Source: Phocaeicola abscessus CCUG 55929 (GTDB taxonomy: Bacteria > Bacteroidota > Bacteroidia > Bacteroidales > Bacteroidaceae). From it: a DNA stretch of 64,000 nt. Numbering within the stretch: the stretch's first letter is position 1; every line of letters begins with the position of its first letter. Under the pieces are notes generated by a model. It was not told the origin of the DNA, made no database searches, and was given only the letters and a program-made list of their open reading frames with translations. The DNA lies in NCBI RefSeq assembly GCF_000312445.1, contig NZ_HE997184.1, positions 9,346 through 73,345 of the forward strand. Direction: 5' to 3'. Positions 8,411 through 17,546 of this stretch are shown piece by piece. A program made the position numbers and the translations under genes.

Positions 8411-10261
8411 ATGGCAGATAGTAAAGAAAAACTCTTTTCGGATTTTATCCCCACCTCTACCCAAGAGTGGCTGGATAAAATTACAGTCGACTTGAAAGGC
8501 GCTGACTTCGGGAAGAAATTGGTTTGGAGAACCAACGAAGGTTTTAACGTGCAACCCTTTTACCGAAGGGAAGACGTGTTGAAACTCAAAACGCCCGACG
8601 CTCTACCGGGCGAATTTCCCTATGTGCGCGGCAACAAGAAAGACAGCAACGTATGGTACATCCGACAGAACATCTATGCAGACGAAGCGGCCACAGCCAA
8701 CGCCAAAGCCCTCGACGTGCTGAACAAAGGCATCGACTCCTTGGGCTTCCACATTTGCGGAAACGAGGTGAGCGTCGAATTCATCGATGCACTATTGCAA
8801 GGCATCGCATGCGAAGCGGTGGAACTCAACTTCACGACGTGTCCCAAACATGTCCTTGAACTGTCGCGAATCCTGACGGCTTACTTCGAACAGAAAGGTT
8901 GCGACAAGAAGCAACTGGTAGGTTCCGTCGATTTCGACCCGATCAAAAAGATGGTCATGGAGGGGAAGGATGCCACCCCGTCGCTCGGCATAGCCCCGAA
9001 ACTGATCGAAGTATGGAAAGATTATCCTCACTTCCGTTGCATCACGGTCAACAGCGAATCGCTCAACAATGCCGGCGCTTACATCGCACAGGAATTGGGC
9101 TATGCCCTCTCGTGGGGTAACGAATACTTGCAGGAACTGACCGATGCCGGCGTAAACGCAGACCTCGCCGCTACGAAGATCAAGTTCAACATGGGCGTAT
9201 CGGAAAACTACTTCATGGAACTGGCCAAGTTCCGTACGGCCAGAATGCTTTGGGCGCAAATCGTCAGAGAATATGCTCCGAAGCACGACGAGTCGTGCCA
9301 GATGATCGTCAATGCGACGACTTCCAAGTATAATCAGACACTCTTCGACAGCTACGTCAACCTGCTCCGCTCGCAGACGGAAGCGATGAGCGCCGCTTTA
9401 GGAGGCGTCCACTCCATGGTCGTTACGCCGTTCGACTCTTGCTACGAGAGCCCGACCGATTTCTCGGAACGCATCGCCCGCAATCAACAGCTGCTGCTGA
9501 AAGAAGAAAGTCACTTCGGACAGATCGTCGATCCGGGAGCAGGCTCTTACTATATCGAAGAATTGACCGACAGCCTGGCAAAAGTGGGTTGGGACCTCTT
9601 CCTCAAGATCGAAGAGGAAGGCGGATTCCTCGCAGCCGTAAAAGCCGGAACAGTGCAGGACGATATCAACGCTACGAACGCGAAACGACATGGCGATGCA
9701 GCCAAACGCAAAGAATTCATCCTCGGCACCAACCAGTTCCCGAACTTCAAAGAAAAATCGGAAGGCAAGCAAGCCACCGCCAGCCAATGCGGCTGTGGCA
9801 AGGAGGAAGAACCTCCGTTCAAATCGATCAAGAGTACCCGCTTGGCCGCCGACTTCGAAGATCTCCGCATCCACACGGAAAACAGGAAGGTTCCGACAGC
9901 ATTCATGCTGACCATCGGCAACCTGGCCATGCGTCAGGCCCGAGCACAGTTCTCCTGTAACTTTCTGGCCTGCGGCGGTTATCACGTGATCGACAACCTC
10001 GGTTTCAAGACCGTGGAAGAAGGCGTCGACGCGGCATTGGCCGCCGGAGCCGATATCGTGGTGCTCTGTTCGAGCGACGACGAATACGCTGAATATGCCA
10101 TTCCGGCATTCAAGTATCTGAATGGCCGCGCCATGTTCGTCGTGGCCGGAGCTCCCGCCTGCATGGAAGATCTGAAAGCTGCAGGCATCGAGAACTTCGT
10201 TCATATCAAATGCAATGTGCTCGACACACTGAAAGAATACAATCAAAAATTAGGAATTTAA
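8411..10261 (+). CDS. mutA: Methylmalonyl-CoA mutase small (beta) subunit
   Basis: This is the non-catalytic partner subunit of the adenosylcobalamin-dependent mutase that interconverts succinyl-CoA and methylmalonyl-CoA in propionate metabolism. It is 616 residues, as expected for the family. The N-terminal TIM-barrel-like half (SDFIPTSTQEWLDKI; FDSCYESPTDFSERIARNQQ) and the C-terminal cobalamin-binding-like fold are both present. The fold lacks the DxHxxG cobalamin ligand motif, as is usual for MutA. A Cys-rich linker (QCGCGKEEEPP, about residue 460) joins the two halves. mutB starts 27 bp downstream. Confidence 0.95.
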   Translation: MADSKEKLFSDFIPTSTQEWLDKITVDLKGADFGKKLVWRTNEGFNVQPFYRREDVLKLKTPDALPGEFPYVRGNKKDSNVWYIRQNIYADEAATANAKALDVLNKGIDSLGFHICGNEVSVEFIDALLQGIACEAVELNFTTCPKHVLELSRILTAYFEQKGCDKKQLVGSVDFDPIKKMVMEGKDATPSLGIAPKLIEVWKDYPHFRCITVNSESLNNAGAYIAQELGYALSWGNEYLQELTDAGVNADLAATKIKFNMGVSENYFMELAKFRTARMLWAQIVREYAPKHDESCQMIVNATTSKYNQTLFDSYVNLLRSQTEAMSAALGGVHSMVVTPFDSCYESPTDFSERIARNQQLLLKEESHFGQIVDPGAGSYYIEELTDSLAKVGWDLFLKIEEEGGFLAAVKAGTVQDDINATNAKRHGDAAKRKEFILGTNQFPNFKEKSEGKQATASQCGCGKEEEPPFKSIKSTRLAADFEDLRIHTENRKVPTAFMLTIGNLAMRQARAQFSCNFLACGGYHVIDNLGFKTVEEGVDAALAAGADIVVLCSSDDEYAEYAIPAFKYLNGRAMFVVAGAPACMEDLKAAGIENFVHIKCNVLDTLKEYNQKLGI

Positions 10262-10288
10262 TGGGATTCGGTTATACACACAGAAGTC

Positions 10289-12451
10289 ATGAGAAAGAAT
10301 TTTAAAGACATAGACATTTATGCAGGTATCAAGGCCGAGAACGGTTCGGAATGGCTGAAAGCCAACGACATTAAGCCGAACTGGAAGACGCCTGAACACA
10401 TCGAGGTTCGCCCCGTGTACACGAAAGAAGACCTGGAAGGGATGGAACACCTGGACTTTGCTGCCGGTATTCCGCCTTTCCTCCGCGGTCCGTATTCCAT
10501 GATGTACCCGTTTCGCCCGTGGACGATCCGCCAGTACGCCGGATTCTCTACGGCGGAAGAATCCAATGCCTTCTACCGCCGTAACCTGGCATCGGGGCAA
10601 AAAGGGCTGTCGGTCGCATTCGACCTTCCCACCCACCGCGGTTACGACCCCGACAATGCGCGCGTCGTAGGCGATGTGGGAAAAGCCGGCGTCTCCATTT
10701 GCTGCGAAGATAATATGAAGGTGCTGTTCGCAGGCATTCCGCTGAACAAGATGTCCGTATCCATGACCATGAACGGGGCCGTGCTCCCTATCCTCGCCTT
10801 CTACATCGTAGCCGGTCTGGAACAGGGCGCCAAGCAGGAAGAAATGGCAGGCACCATTCAGAACGATATCTTGAAAGAGTTCATGGTGCGTAATACTTAC
10901 ATCTATCCGCCGTCGTTCTCCATGAAGATCATCGCCGATATCTTCGAATACACGTCGCAGAACATGCCCAAATTCAACTCCATCTCTATCTCCGGATATC
11001 ACATGCAGGAAGCCGGAGCGACAGCCGATATCGAGCTGGCCTATACCCTTGCCGACGGCATCGACTACCTCCGTACCGGCGTCAATGCCGGTATTCCGGT
11101 GGATAAATTTGCGCCTCGCCTGTCGTTCTTCTGGGCGATCGGCATGAACCATTTCATGGAAATAGCCAAGATGCGCGCCGGACGTTTGCTATGGGCCAAG
11201 ATCGTGAAAAGCTTCGGCGCACAAGATCCGAAGTCGCTCGCCCTCCGTACGCACAGCCAGACATCGGGCTGGTCTTTGACGGAACAAGATCCGTTCAACA
11301 ACGTCGGCCGTACCTGTATCGAAGCGATGGCCGCCGTGCTCGGCCATACGCAGTCCTTGCATACCAATGCCTTGGACGAGGCGATTGCATTGCCGACGGA
11401 CTTCTCCGCACGCATCGCCCGCAATACGCAGATTTACATTCAGAACGAGACGAAAGTCTGCAAAGAGATCGACCCGTGGGCAGGTTCCTACTACGTAGAG
11501 ACACTGACTAACGAGTTAGTTCACAAGGCATGGGAACATATTCAGGAAATCGAGAAACTCGGCGGGATGGCCAAAGCCATCGAGACTGGTCTGCCGAAAA
11601 TGCGTATCGAAGAAGCCGCCGCCCGGACTCAAGCTCGTATCGACTCCGGCGCCCAGACCATTGTCGGCACCAATAAATATCGATTGGAACACGAAGATCC
11701 CATCGACATCCTCGAAGTCGACAATACCGCCGTACGCAAGCAGCAGGAAGACGTGCTCGTAGAGGTGCGCGCCCATCGGGACGAAGCCGCATGCGAGGAA
11801 GCGTTGAAAGAGATCACCGAATGTGTCCGCGAATTCCACGAAGGAAAGAAGAGCAAGGATAACTTGCTTGCACTGGCCGTCAAAGCGGCTCAACTCCGCT
11901 GTACGCTCGGAGAAATCAGCGACGCCTGCGAAAGTATCGTAGGCCGATATAAAGCTATCATCAGAACAATTTCAGGCGTGTATTCATCAGAAAGTAAAAA
12001 CGATAAGGACTTTGACGTGGCTTGCAAGCTGACCGATGAGTTCGCAAAAAAAGAAGGTCGACGGCCGCGTATCTTCATCGCCAAGATGGGACAGGACGGG
12101 CACGACCGCGGTGCGAAAGTCGTGGCAACCGGTTATGCCGACTGCGGCTTCGATGTGGATATGGGACCCTTGTTCCAGACCCCAGCGGAAGCCGCCCGCG
12201 AGGCTGTCGAGAACGACGTGCATGTGGTAGGCGCTTCTTCGCTGGCTGCAGGTCATAAAACCTTGATTCCTCAATTGATTCAGGAGCTGAAGAAACTCGG
12301 ACGCGAAGATATCATGGTCATTGCCGGCGGCGTAATCCCTGCACAGGATTACGACTTCCTGTACAAGGCAGGCGTAGCAGCCGTCTTCGGCCCCGGAACA
12401 TCCGTAGCCAAAGCGGCTTGTAAAATCATGGAAATTCTCTTGGAAGAATAG
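10289..12451 (+). CDS. mutB: Methylmalonyl-CoA mutase large (alpha, catalytic) subunit
   Basis: This is the catalytic subunit of methylmalonyl-CoA mutase, 720 residues. The TIM-barrel substrate domain occupies about 1-560 ([52 protein letters not shown]). The C-terminal B12 domain carries the cobalt ligand motif DGHDRG in [20 protein letters not shown], followed by GASSLAAGH and [11 protein letters not shown]. It is in an operon with mutA. The accessory GTPase meaB is in the same window at 23144 but not adjacent. A strong hairpin terminator follows at 12474-12513. Confidence 0.97.
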   Translation: MRKNFKDIDIYAGIKAENGSEWLKANDIKPNWKTPEHIEVRPVYTKEDLEGMEHLDFAAGIPPFLRGPYSMMYPFRPWTIRQYAGFSTAEESNAFYRRNLASGQKGLSVAFDLPTHRGYDPDNARVVGDVGKAGVSICCEDNMKVLFAGIPLNKMSVSMTMNGAVLPILAFYIVAGLEQGAKQEEMAGTIQNDILKEFMVRNTYIYPPSFSMKIIADIFEYTSQNMPKFNSISISGYHMQEAGATADIELAYTLADGIDYLRTGVNAGIPVDKFAPRLSFFWAIGMNHFMEIAKMRAGRLLWAKIVKSFGAQDPKSLALRTHSQTSGWSLTEQDPFNNVGRTCIEAMAAVLGHTQSLHTNALDEAIALPTDFSARIARNTQIYIQNETKVCKEIDPWAGSYYVETLTNELVHKAWEHIQEIEKLGGMAKAIETGLPKMRIEEAAARTQARIDSGAQTIVGTNKYRLEHEDPIDILEVDNTAVRKQQEDVLVEVRAHRDEAACEEALKEITECVREFHEGKKSKDNLLALAVKAAQLRCTLGEISDACESIVGRYKAIIRTISGVYSSESKNDKDFDVACKLTDEFAKKEGRRPRIFIAKMGQDGHDRGAKVVATGYADCGFDVDMGPLFQTPAEAAREAVENDVHVVGASSLAAGHKTLIPQLIQELKKLGREDIMVIAGGVIPAQDYDFLYKAGVAAVFGPGTSVAKAACKIMEILLEE

Positions 12452-12473
12452 TTTCCTCCTAACAGTTTTAAAA

Positions 12474-12513
12474 AAGAAGAAAGTGCGCCGTTCACACGGT
12501 GCACTTTCTTCTT
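12474..12513 (+). terminator. Terminator of mutA-mutB
   Basis: AAGAAGAAAGTGC at 12474-12486 pairs with GCACTTTCTTCTT at 12501-12513, with an inner CCG/CGG extension and a TTCACA loop. The A/T-rich base makes it usable in both directions. It lies 22 bp after mutB. Confidence 0.75.
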
Positions 12514-12581
12514 ATGGCATACGGCAGCGGGCGGCGAAACGCCCGTGCGTCGGCAGCCGTCTCCGGGAATCCTGAAAACAA

Positions 12582-12615
12582 ACGGCGGCGCCCCGCATAA
12601 CCGGGGTGCCGCCGT
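12582..12615 (-). terminator. Terminator of the fimbrillin-like gene
   Basis: ACGGCGGC and CCCC (12582-12594) pair with GGGG and GCCGCCGT (12603-12615) across a GCATAACC loop. Read on the minus strand the stem is followed by TTGTTTTC, so it terminates transcription coming from 12682. A second palindrome, CCCCTCCC-TAT-GGGGGAGGGG, lies near 12631-12652. Confidence 0.65.
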
Positions 12616-12681
12616 CTTGTCTATTCCCTCTCCCCTCCCTATGGGGGAGGGGCCGGGAAAGAGGCTTTGGGGAAGAGGCTG

Positions 12682-13740
12682 TTAATACGCGGTGCCCGCC
12701 CTATTGGTAATCTTCAGGTTAGTGCCGTCCCAATTCAGGAAGGTGTGATACACCTTGCCTTTTTGTACCGTCCTGCCGGGGAGGTTGTTGGTGGAGTAAT
12801 CATAAGAGCCAGCGTCTTTCTGTAGCATTCTCGCCCCCATTTGATTGACTTGGTCGGTGCTGACCAACCAGCGGTAGAGAACTAGCTCGGCACCGGCTGC
12901 TAACTTCTGACCGTAGAGAGGAAGAAAACTTTGGTCATTAATAGAAAAACTGACGCACTGCTTGTACCGCCAACGGGGGTAATCGGTAGTAATCTCTCCG
13001 GTGGTTACATCCATTGTCAGTGACTGAGAGCCATGCAATCCGTTCCTGATAAAAGAGGAAGCAGACTCCGACGGATACTGGAATCTTATATACGTCGGCA
13101 ATTGCCTCTCCATGCCGGTGCTGTTCTTCAGGTGAAGCGCCATGATCCAGCCGGTGTGCGCAAGGTCGAGGGTGAGTGTGTTCAGCCCGGCTTTTGTAAT
13201 CCCCGTGCGTGAGAAGAGCAGCATGGGGTTAATGATGCCGTTTCCCCGTTCTCCTCCCTTATCCAATGTGACACCAAAATAATCCTCCGAAACAAGCTTG
13301 TAGTTCGCCGTGCCGGCTTCGAATACGCCACCATAAGTCTCATCCATGTAAGGCCTTTGGTACACGGCATAGAAGTCGAAAGTATCTCCGGCGCCTATTT
13401 CAGTGGGCATCTCCCACGTGAACTTCGCCGTCTTGCCGTCTGCGCTGATGCTGCCCGGCACGATGGTTGCGTCTTTGTGGTAATAGGCAACACCCTTCTT
13501 GAAGCAGAGCTTCAGCTTGTCGTCGGCCGTCCACTTCATCACGACGCCCGAAACGGAGGCACCGTCAGGCTCGTACGTGGCACGGGTGGCGGCGTCATCG
13601 GTGAACTGGGGCATGGTGGCTTGCAGGGTGATGACACGTGCGTTACTGTCTTGGCTGTCTTGCACAGCCTCTGGCAGGTCTTGGTTGGAGCAGCCGGCCG
13701 CTATCAGGGCAAGGGCTGCGAGGGTCAATTTTACTTTCAT
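12682..13740 (-). CDS. Fimbrillin-family (Mfa/FimA-like) lipoprotein
   Basis: This predicted surface lipoprotein has 352 residues. The signal peptide has a lipobox (LIAAGCSN, Cys near residue 17). The body shows the beta-rich fimbrillin pattern: VITLQATMPQFTDDAATRAT near the N-terminus with an arginine before the possible protease-processed strand, then KWTADDKLKLCFKKG and TFDFYAVYQRPYM. Bacteroidales fimbrillins are lipid-anchored, cleaved after Arg or Lys, and polymerise by donor-strand exchange. Whether this one polymerises or is an accessory or tip protein cannot be told. A 49-residue gene lies 28 bp upstream in the same orientation. Confidence 0.8.
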   Translation of the reverse strand: MKVKLTLAALALIAAGCSNQDLPEAVQDSQDSNARVITLQATMPQFTDDAATRATYEPDGASVSGVVMKWTADDKLKLCFKKGVAYYHKDATIVPGSISADGKTAKFTWEMPTEIGAGDTFDFYAVYQRPYMDETYGGVFEAGTANYKLVSEDYFGVTLDKGGERGNGIINPMLLFSRTGITKAGLNTLTLDLAHTGWIMALHLKNSTGMERQLPTYIRFQYPSESASSFIRNGLHGSQSLTMDVTTGEITTDYPRWRYKQCVSFSINDQSFLPLYGQKLAAGAELVLYRWLVSTDQVNQMGARMLQKDAGSYDYSTNNLPGRTVQKGKVYHTFLNWDGTNLKITNRAGTAY

Positions 13741-13768
13741 ACTATTTGTTCATTTAATGGATTTTACA

Positions 13769-13918
13769 TTACCAGTCTTCTCCCGGCAGTCCAGGCAGGG
13801 GGTTGGTGCTTCCGCAAAGCACTTGGGAGGTTTCTACTTCGATGACTTCGATTTGAGGAGACGCGTACTGGCCTTCGGCGGCTCTGCAGAGATGGAGGGA
13901 TTTGTCCTTCTTTTCCAT
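13769..13918 (-). CDS. Small protein (49 aa) upstream of the fimbrillin-like gene
   Basis: An ATG at 13918 opens a 49-codon frame ending at TAA 13769-13771. The peptide begins MEKKDKSLHLCRAAEGQY, continues through an acidic, hydrophobic IEVIEVETSQVLCGS segment and ends LPGLPGEDW. This layout (polar start, EVIEVE core, a Cys, a proline/acidic Trp-terminated tail) resembles the short leader-linked peptides often found before fimbrillin-like lipoprotein genes in Bacteroidales, as I recall them. There is no signal peptide. It sits 28 bp from the lipoprotein gene and is probably co-transcribed. Function unknown. Confidence 0.6.
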   Translation of the reverse strand: MEKKDKSLHLCRAAEGQYASPQIEVIEVETSQVLCGSTNPLPGLPGEDW

Positions 13919-14603
13919 AAAATAAAAATTAAATTATAAAAACAGTTGTAATTGAACTCGATGAATACGGTCTACCCCGCCGGACATTGGCGTCTCAGCA
14001 ACGACGGAACGACCCATCCCCGCACGCGATGGCGCAGGCGGGAAGCAGAACCTCCAGGGGCCGAGGGCCCGCAGGAAATATATAAAGTTAAAAATATTAA
14101 CGGGAGGGGGTAAACGGAGCGACACGTCTTCTCACCGCCTCGACCTGGGAAGCCCGGCGAGGAGAAAGGGAAGCGGATATCGTGAGAACGGCGTGGCTCA
14201 TCTGCGTTTTTCGGTTAATGACGGGGCAATGATAACTATATTTTTTAAAATAAACAAAATTTCAAGGCTTTTTTGCATCGAAAATATTGCCGTACCTCTT
14301 CTTTTTCGCCCCCATTTATCGGACAACCTCCACGCGATACGGAGAAATGCGCCACCGAAAGACGGCTCTGCGGCTACGGCAGCGAGCGGTTCGAGCGCGA
14401 CGCCCCCCCGACGAACCATCGACAGGGCGACGGAACGTCCCGCAAGGACAGAAAAAACAGATGGAAGGCTTCGACCGACGAGCGAACATTTCGCCAAAAC
14501 CTAAAGACAAATTGAGACACCGGCAAATATTATTGCTTCAGAACGTTCTTGAGGCGGAAGAATAAACTATCCCGGCGCAGCCGCACCTTATACCGCCAGC
14601 CGG
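13919..14603. other. 685-bp non-coding stretch with a fimbrillin-locus promoter
   Basis: No convincing gene lies here. The short overlapping frames at 14193-14565 have arginine-rich composition without any family signature. The segment holds a minus-strand promoter at 14227-14258 and about 300 nt of untranslated leader for the small protein and fimbrillin genes. That leader contains GC-rich self-complementary pieces such as GGGGCCGAGGGCCC. The end of ccsA is at 14604. Confidence 0.6.
14227..14258 (-). promoter_or_regulatory. Promoter of the small protein-fimbrillin operon
   Basis: On the minus strand TTTG (14258-14255) is followed after exactly 20 nt by TATCATTG (14234-14227), one base from the TAnnTTTG consensus. 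Transcription would start near 14220 and give an unusually long leader of about 300 nt before the ATG at 13918. Confidence 0.55.
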
Positions 14604-15383
14604 TCAGTAATTATGGATACTTACTCCTTGCGCCGAAGGTAAATAATTGATACCGTACCAACACATCTGCAACAGCAGGAAGGAAAACAAGATCAGGGCA
14701 AAGGCCGTGTAGGGATCCTTTAATTGCGGACGCAGATGCAAATAAAGCGCATAGGCGAACCACGTAGCGGCCGCCCAGGTCTCTTTCGGGTCCCACGACC
14801 AGTAATCGCCCCAAGCTTGCTTCGCCCAGAGGGCTCCCATCACCATACCCAAGCTAAGGAAGACCCATCCGATGCGAACGAGGTTGTCGCAGATCTTCAT
14901 CTCACTTTCGGTCACTTCACGATGTGAGGGACGGAGCCACAGATACAGGGCGAAAACGGCGGCCGCTCCCAATAAAGCATAGGCCATCATATAGACGATC
15001 ACGTGGGGGACGAACCAGGCGCTTTGCAAAGCCGGCATCAGCGTCCGATCGTGAATCTCCGGCTTGAACAGGTTAACGCAGATGAAGACGGTAGCCACGA
15101 TCGTACTGAAGGTCAACAGCCAGGAATATCGGTATCTGGCATACATCGCTATGCCGGCCACCGACAAGAAAAGGGAATACCAAAGCCTCGTCTCGCCTAA
15201 GGTTCGCATGGGCGGCCTCTCCAACGATATCCACAGGCCGAGGATGAAGATGAAAAAGACAGCAGAACCGATACTCGATGCCGTGACGGCTTTCCATACC
15301 TTCCTGTGGAAAGCGAATATCGCGCCGATTGTCCAACAGAGGGTGGCTATCGAAGCGTAACAGATTAAATAGTCCCAACTCAT
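14604..15383 (-). CDS. ccsA: CcsA/CcmF-type cytochrome c assembly protein (heme handling)
   Basis: This is the inner-membrane heme exporter/ligase component of system II cytochrome c maturation, which acts with ResB to attach heme to CxxCH motifs in the periplasm. From the ATG at 15383 it has 259 residues with about seven or eight membrane segments. The tryptophan-rich WWD heme-binding signature is present (WAKQAWGDYWSWDPKETWA), with flanking histidines (FVPHVIVYMMAY). The start is chosen because it overlaps the end of the ResB-like gene by 4 nt (ATGA), which implies translational coupling. The longer frame to 15557 is only overlap. Confidence 0.88.
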   Translation of the reverse strand: MSWDYLICYASIATLCWTIGAIFAFHRKVWKAVTASSIGSAVFFIFILGLWISLERPPMRTLGETRLWYSLFLSVAGIAMYARYRYSWLLTFSTIVATVFICVNLFKPEIHDRTLMPALQSAWFVPHVIVYMMAYALLGAAAVFALYLWLRPSHREVTESEMKICDNLVRIGWVFLSLGMVMGALWAKQAWGDYWSWDPKETWAAATWFAYALYLHLRPQLKDPYTAFALILFSFLLLQMCWYGINYLPSAQGVSIHNY

Positions 15384-16570
15384 CGGGCGTTCCCCCTTCT
15401 GTCGCCTGCGGCAAAAAGTATCCACGCGCCCGTTAGCAACAATAGCCATAGTGCGATGCGGACGGCCTGGTACCAACTGTCGTGAACACATTCGAACACG
15501 CTGCTTGTGCTCCATCGCCCCCTTCGAGTATCGTAACCGGCTTGATAGATGTACCAACTTCCCATCCGGGCGGGGTGGTTGACCGTTATCCGGAAAGGAT
15601 GTATTTTCCCGCGTTCGTCTCTTACCGATATATCGGACAGATAATGTTTCGCCGTACGAGGCGGCATGAAGAGCGCGTACCGGTCATCCACCATCAGATA
15701 GGAAGGATCGAAGAGGAAGCTCCCGCAGCTGACCCATCCGGAAGCTTGCCGCTTTGTCCGCCGGTTGAGGGCATGGAGACGAAGAGCCGGCGCAGCCCCT
15801 ATGTGTTCCAATTCGCGGAAGCCGGCGCTGTCGGGGACGGCCGTCTCGTAGCATCGCTCGGCTTTTATCTCCCATTCGCCTAAATTACCTCTCTCTCCTG
15901 CCCGTTCCAACATAATATGCGCTTCGGAAGTCGAGCCGCTTAGGGTGTCGACCATATGGATCTTGGCGGGATACTCCTCCATGGAGAATGCATGCAGGGT
16001 AATGGTGAAAGGAAGCAAATAGGGTTTGCCTTCGTGGATTCCGGTGTCGGTCGGTTCGTTTTGTTGTGCCGAGACGCGTACTCTTACCTTGTCGCCGCTC
16101 CCGAATATTCCGGCGAGCAGTACGACGAAAACGCACGAGTGCAAAAGCATGAGGACGGGTTTCCTTTGACGGAAATGATACAGATCCTCGACGAGGTTGA
16201 GTCCTAAAGTCGTAGTAAAGTATATCAGCAGGATGTTGAACGGCCACGAAGCGGTCATCCGGGTAAAGCCCAAGGCGCTTAACAGACCGGTTCGATGGAC
16301 ATCTTGCCGGACAAGACCGAAGAGGACGGTTATCATTACCATCGAAGCTAAGGAAGCGACGCAAGCGTAACGATCGTAGAACTTGTGCAGGCGGGGGTAC
16401 CTGTCCGCCGAATAGTTGAAGACAAATAGCAGATAAACGTAGAGCGCAGCCCCTATCGCCCCCCAGGGATAACGTAGGAACGAAGGGTCGAGGTCGCCTG
16501 CGATGAATTGAAAAATTATGCCTGCCGAAAACAGGCAGGCACAATATATGAAAGCTTTTTTATATCCCAT
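15380..16570 (-). CDS. resB: ResB/Ccs1-like cytochrome c biogenesis protein
   Basis: This 396-residue membrane protein matches the ResB/Ccs1 partner of CcsA, which keeps apocytochrome and heme in place for ligation. Hydrophobic segments fall near residues 7-25, 35-52, 68-90 and 105-125. A large periplasmic domain (about 165-365) includes LPFTITLHAFSMEEYPAK and ITVNHPARMGSWYIYQAGYD, and a last membrane segment near the C-terminus follows (IALWLLLLTGAWILFAAG). It overlaps ccsA by 4 nt and follows the TIM-barrel gene by 25 bp. It is in one operon with the cytochrome gene at 18945-20486, its probable client. Confidence 0.85.
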   Translation of the reverse strand: MGYKKAFIYCACLFSAGIIFQFIAGDLDPSFLRYPWGAIGAALYVYLLFVFNYSADRYPRLHKFYDRYACVASLASMVMITVLFGLVRQDVHRTGLLSALGFTRMTASWPFNILLIYFTTTLGLNLVEDLYHFRQRKPVLMLLHSCVFVVLLAGIFGSGDKVRVRVSAQQNEPTDTGIHEGKPYLLPFTITLHAFSMEEYPAKIHMVDTLSGSTSEAHIMLERAGERGNLGEWEIKAERCYETAVPDSAGFRELEHIGAAPALRLHALNRRTKRQASGWVSCGSFLFDPSYLMVDDRYALFMPPRTAKHYLSDISVRDERGKIHPFRITVNHPARMGSWYIYQAGYDTRRGRWSTSSVFECVHDSWYQAVRIALWLLLLTGAWILFAAGDRRGNAR

Positions 16571-16595
16571 TGCATGGTGATAGAAAGATGTTCGA

Positions 16596-17525
16596 TCAGG
16601 CTTGTTCCCACTGAGTTCTCAGCAGTTCAACAGCGGCCGGCAACGTCACGTTCTTGTCGCCTTTCGATCCGCATTCGAAGCTGACGTACTTGGAATAGCC
16701 CATTTCTTTCAATGCACGGAATCCGTCGACGTAGTTATCCAAGTCTCCGTCTTCGCCGGGCATGATGCGATGGCCTCGGCTAGCTATGTGAATATGTTGC
16801 AAGTACTTTCCTCCCGACCATAGGGCGCCGTAATCCGAAGTTTCTTCTCTCATGTGCCAAAAGTCGCCCATGCATTTCACCCCTTCGCTTTGAGCGTCGC
16901 GTGCAATGGCTGCGGCGTCGGCTACGAGGCGCATATAGAATGCTTCTTCTCTGTTGAGGGGTTCCAAGATTACATTCGTTCCGCATTTAACGGCATACTC
17001 GCCTAACTCGTGCAGCTGTTCGCACAAGTAGTCGCGCGTTTCCAAGGTATGGGGTTTGCAGGGTTTCTGCGAGTTGAAAGCCGGCACCATGATCACGCCG
17101 GTGGATCCGAGTTCGCCTGCAGCGGCAACGATCTCGCGCATGCTTGCATCGAACTGCGCTTTCACCTTGGGATCTTCGGCCAAGATAAAGCCGTCGAACC
17201 CTGCACATATCGCCGACACCTTGATACTGCGGTTCTTCAATGCGTCTTGAATCTCTTGCACTCTCCCCGCTAATCCTCGTCCCCAAGGTTCGAAGCCGAC
17301 AATTCCCATCTTCTCCATATAATCGAGCTTTTCATTCAGGCTTTCGAAGGGGGCCGTGTTTTCTTGAAAAGACAGATTCAAAAGGACTTCGCCAGTTTTC
17401 GTCCCTTTCGTTACTGCTTTTTCCTGCACTTTCTTTGCGCAGGATGAAAGTCCGAAAGGAGAGGATGCGGCGGCCAATGTGGCCATGCCGGCCAATGACC
17501 GCTGTATAAATTGTTTTCTATTCAT
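16596..17525 (-). CDS. Exported TIM-barrel sugar isomerase/epimerase/lyase-like lipoprotein
   Basis: This 309-residue protein belongs to the xylose-isomerase-like TIM-barrel (hydroxypyruvate isomerase-like) family. An N-terminal export signal (NRKQFIQRSL, then a hydrophobic run) ends at LSSC with Cys29 as a probable lipid anchor. The arginine pair is R-K rather than R-R, so Tat export is possible but not certain. Metal-ligand-like residues are in place: Glu in VILEPLNREEAF, Asp and His in MGDFWHM, His in HIHIASRGHR, Glu in YVSFECG. It lies 21 bp behind the Tat-exported Gfo/Idh/MocA gene. Family members isomerise sugars or eliminate from keto-sugars; the substrate is unknown. Confidence 0.85.
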   Translation of the reverse strand: MNRKQFIQRSLAGMATLAAASSPFGLSSCAKKVQEKAVTKGTKTGEVLLNLSFQENTAPFESLNEKLDYMEKMGIVGFEPWGRGLAGRVQEIQDALKNRSIKVSAICAGFDGFILAEDPKVKAQFDASMREIVAAAGELGSTGVIMVPAFNSQKPCKPHTLETRDYLCEQLHELGEYAVKCGTNVILEPLNREEAFYMRLVADAAAIARDAQSEGVKCMGDFWHMREETSDYGALWSGGKYLQHIHIASRGHRIMPGEDGDLDNYVDGFRALKEMGYSKYVSFECGSKGDKNVTLPAAVELLRTQWEQA

Positions 17526-17546
17526 GATCGTGTCTTTAAGAGATGA

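Noticed and set aside
14193-14565. Several overlapping short frames of about 60-100 codons
   Set aside because: Arg-rich, mutually overlapping on both strands, no start signals; more likely non-coding sequence upstream of the fimbrillin promoter.
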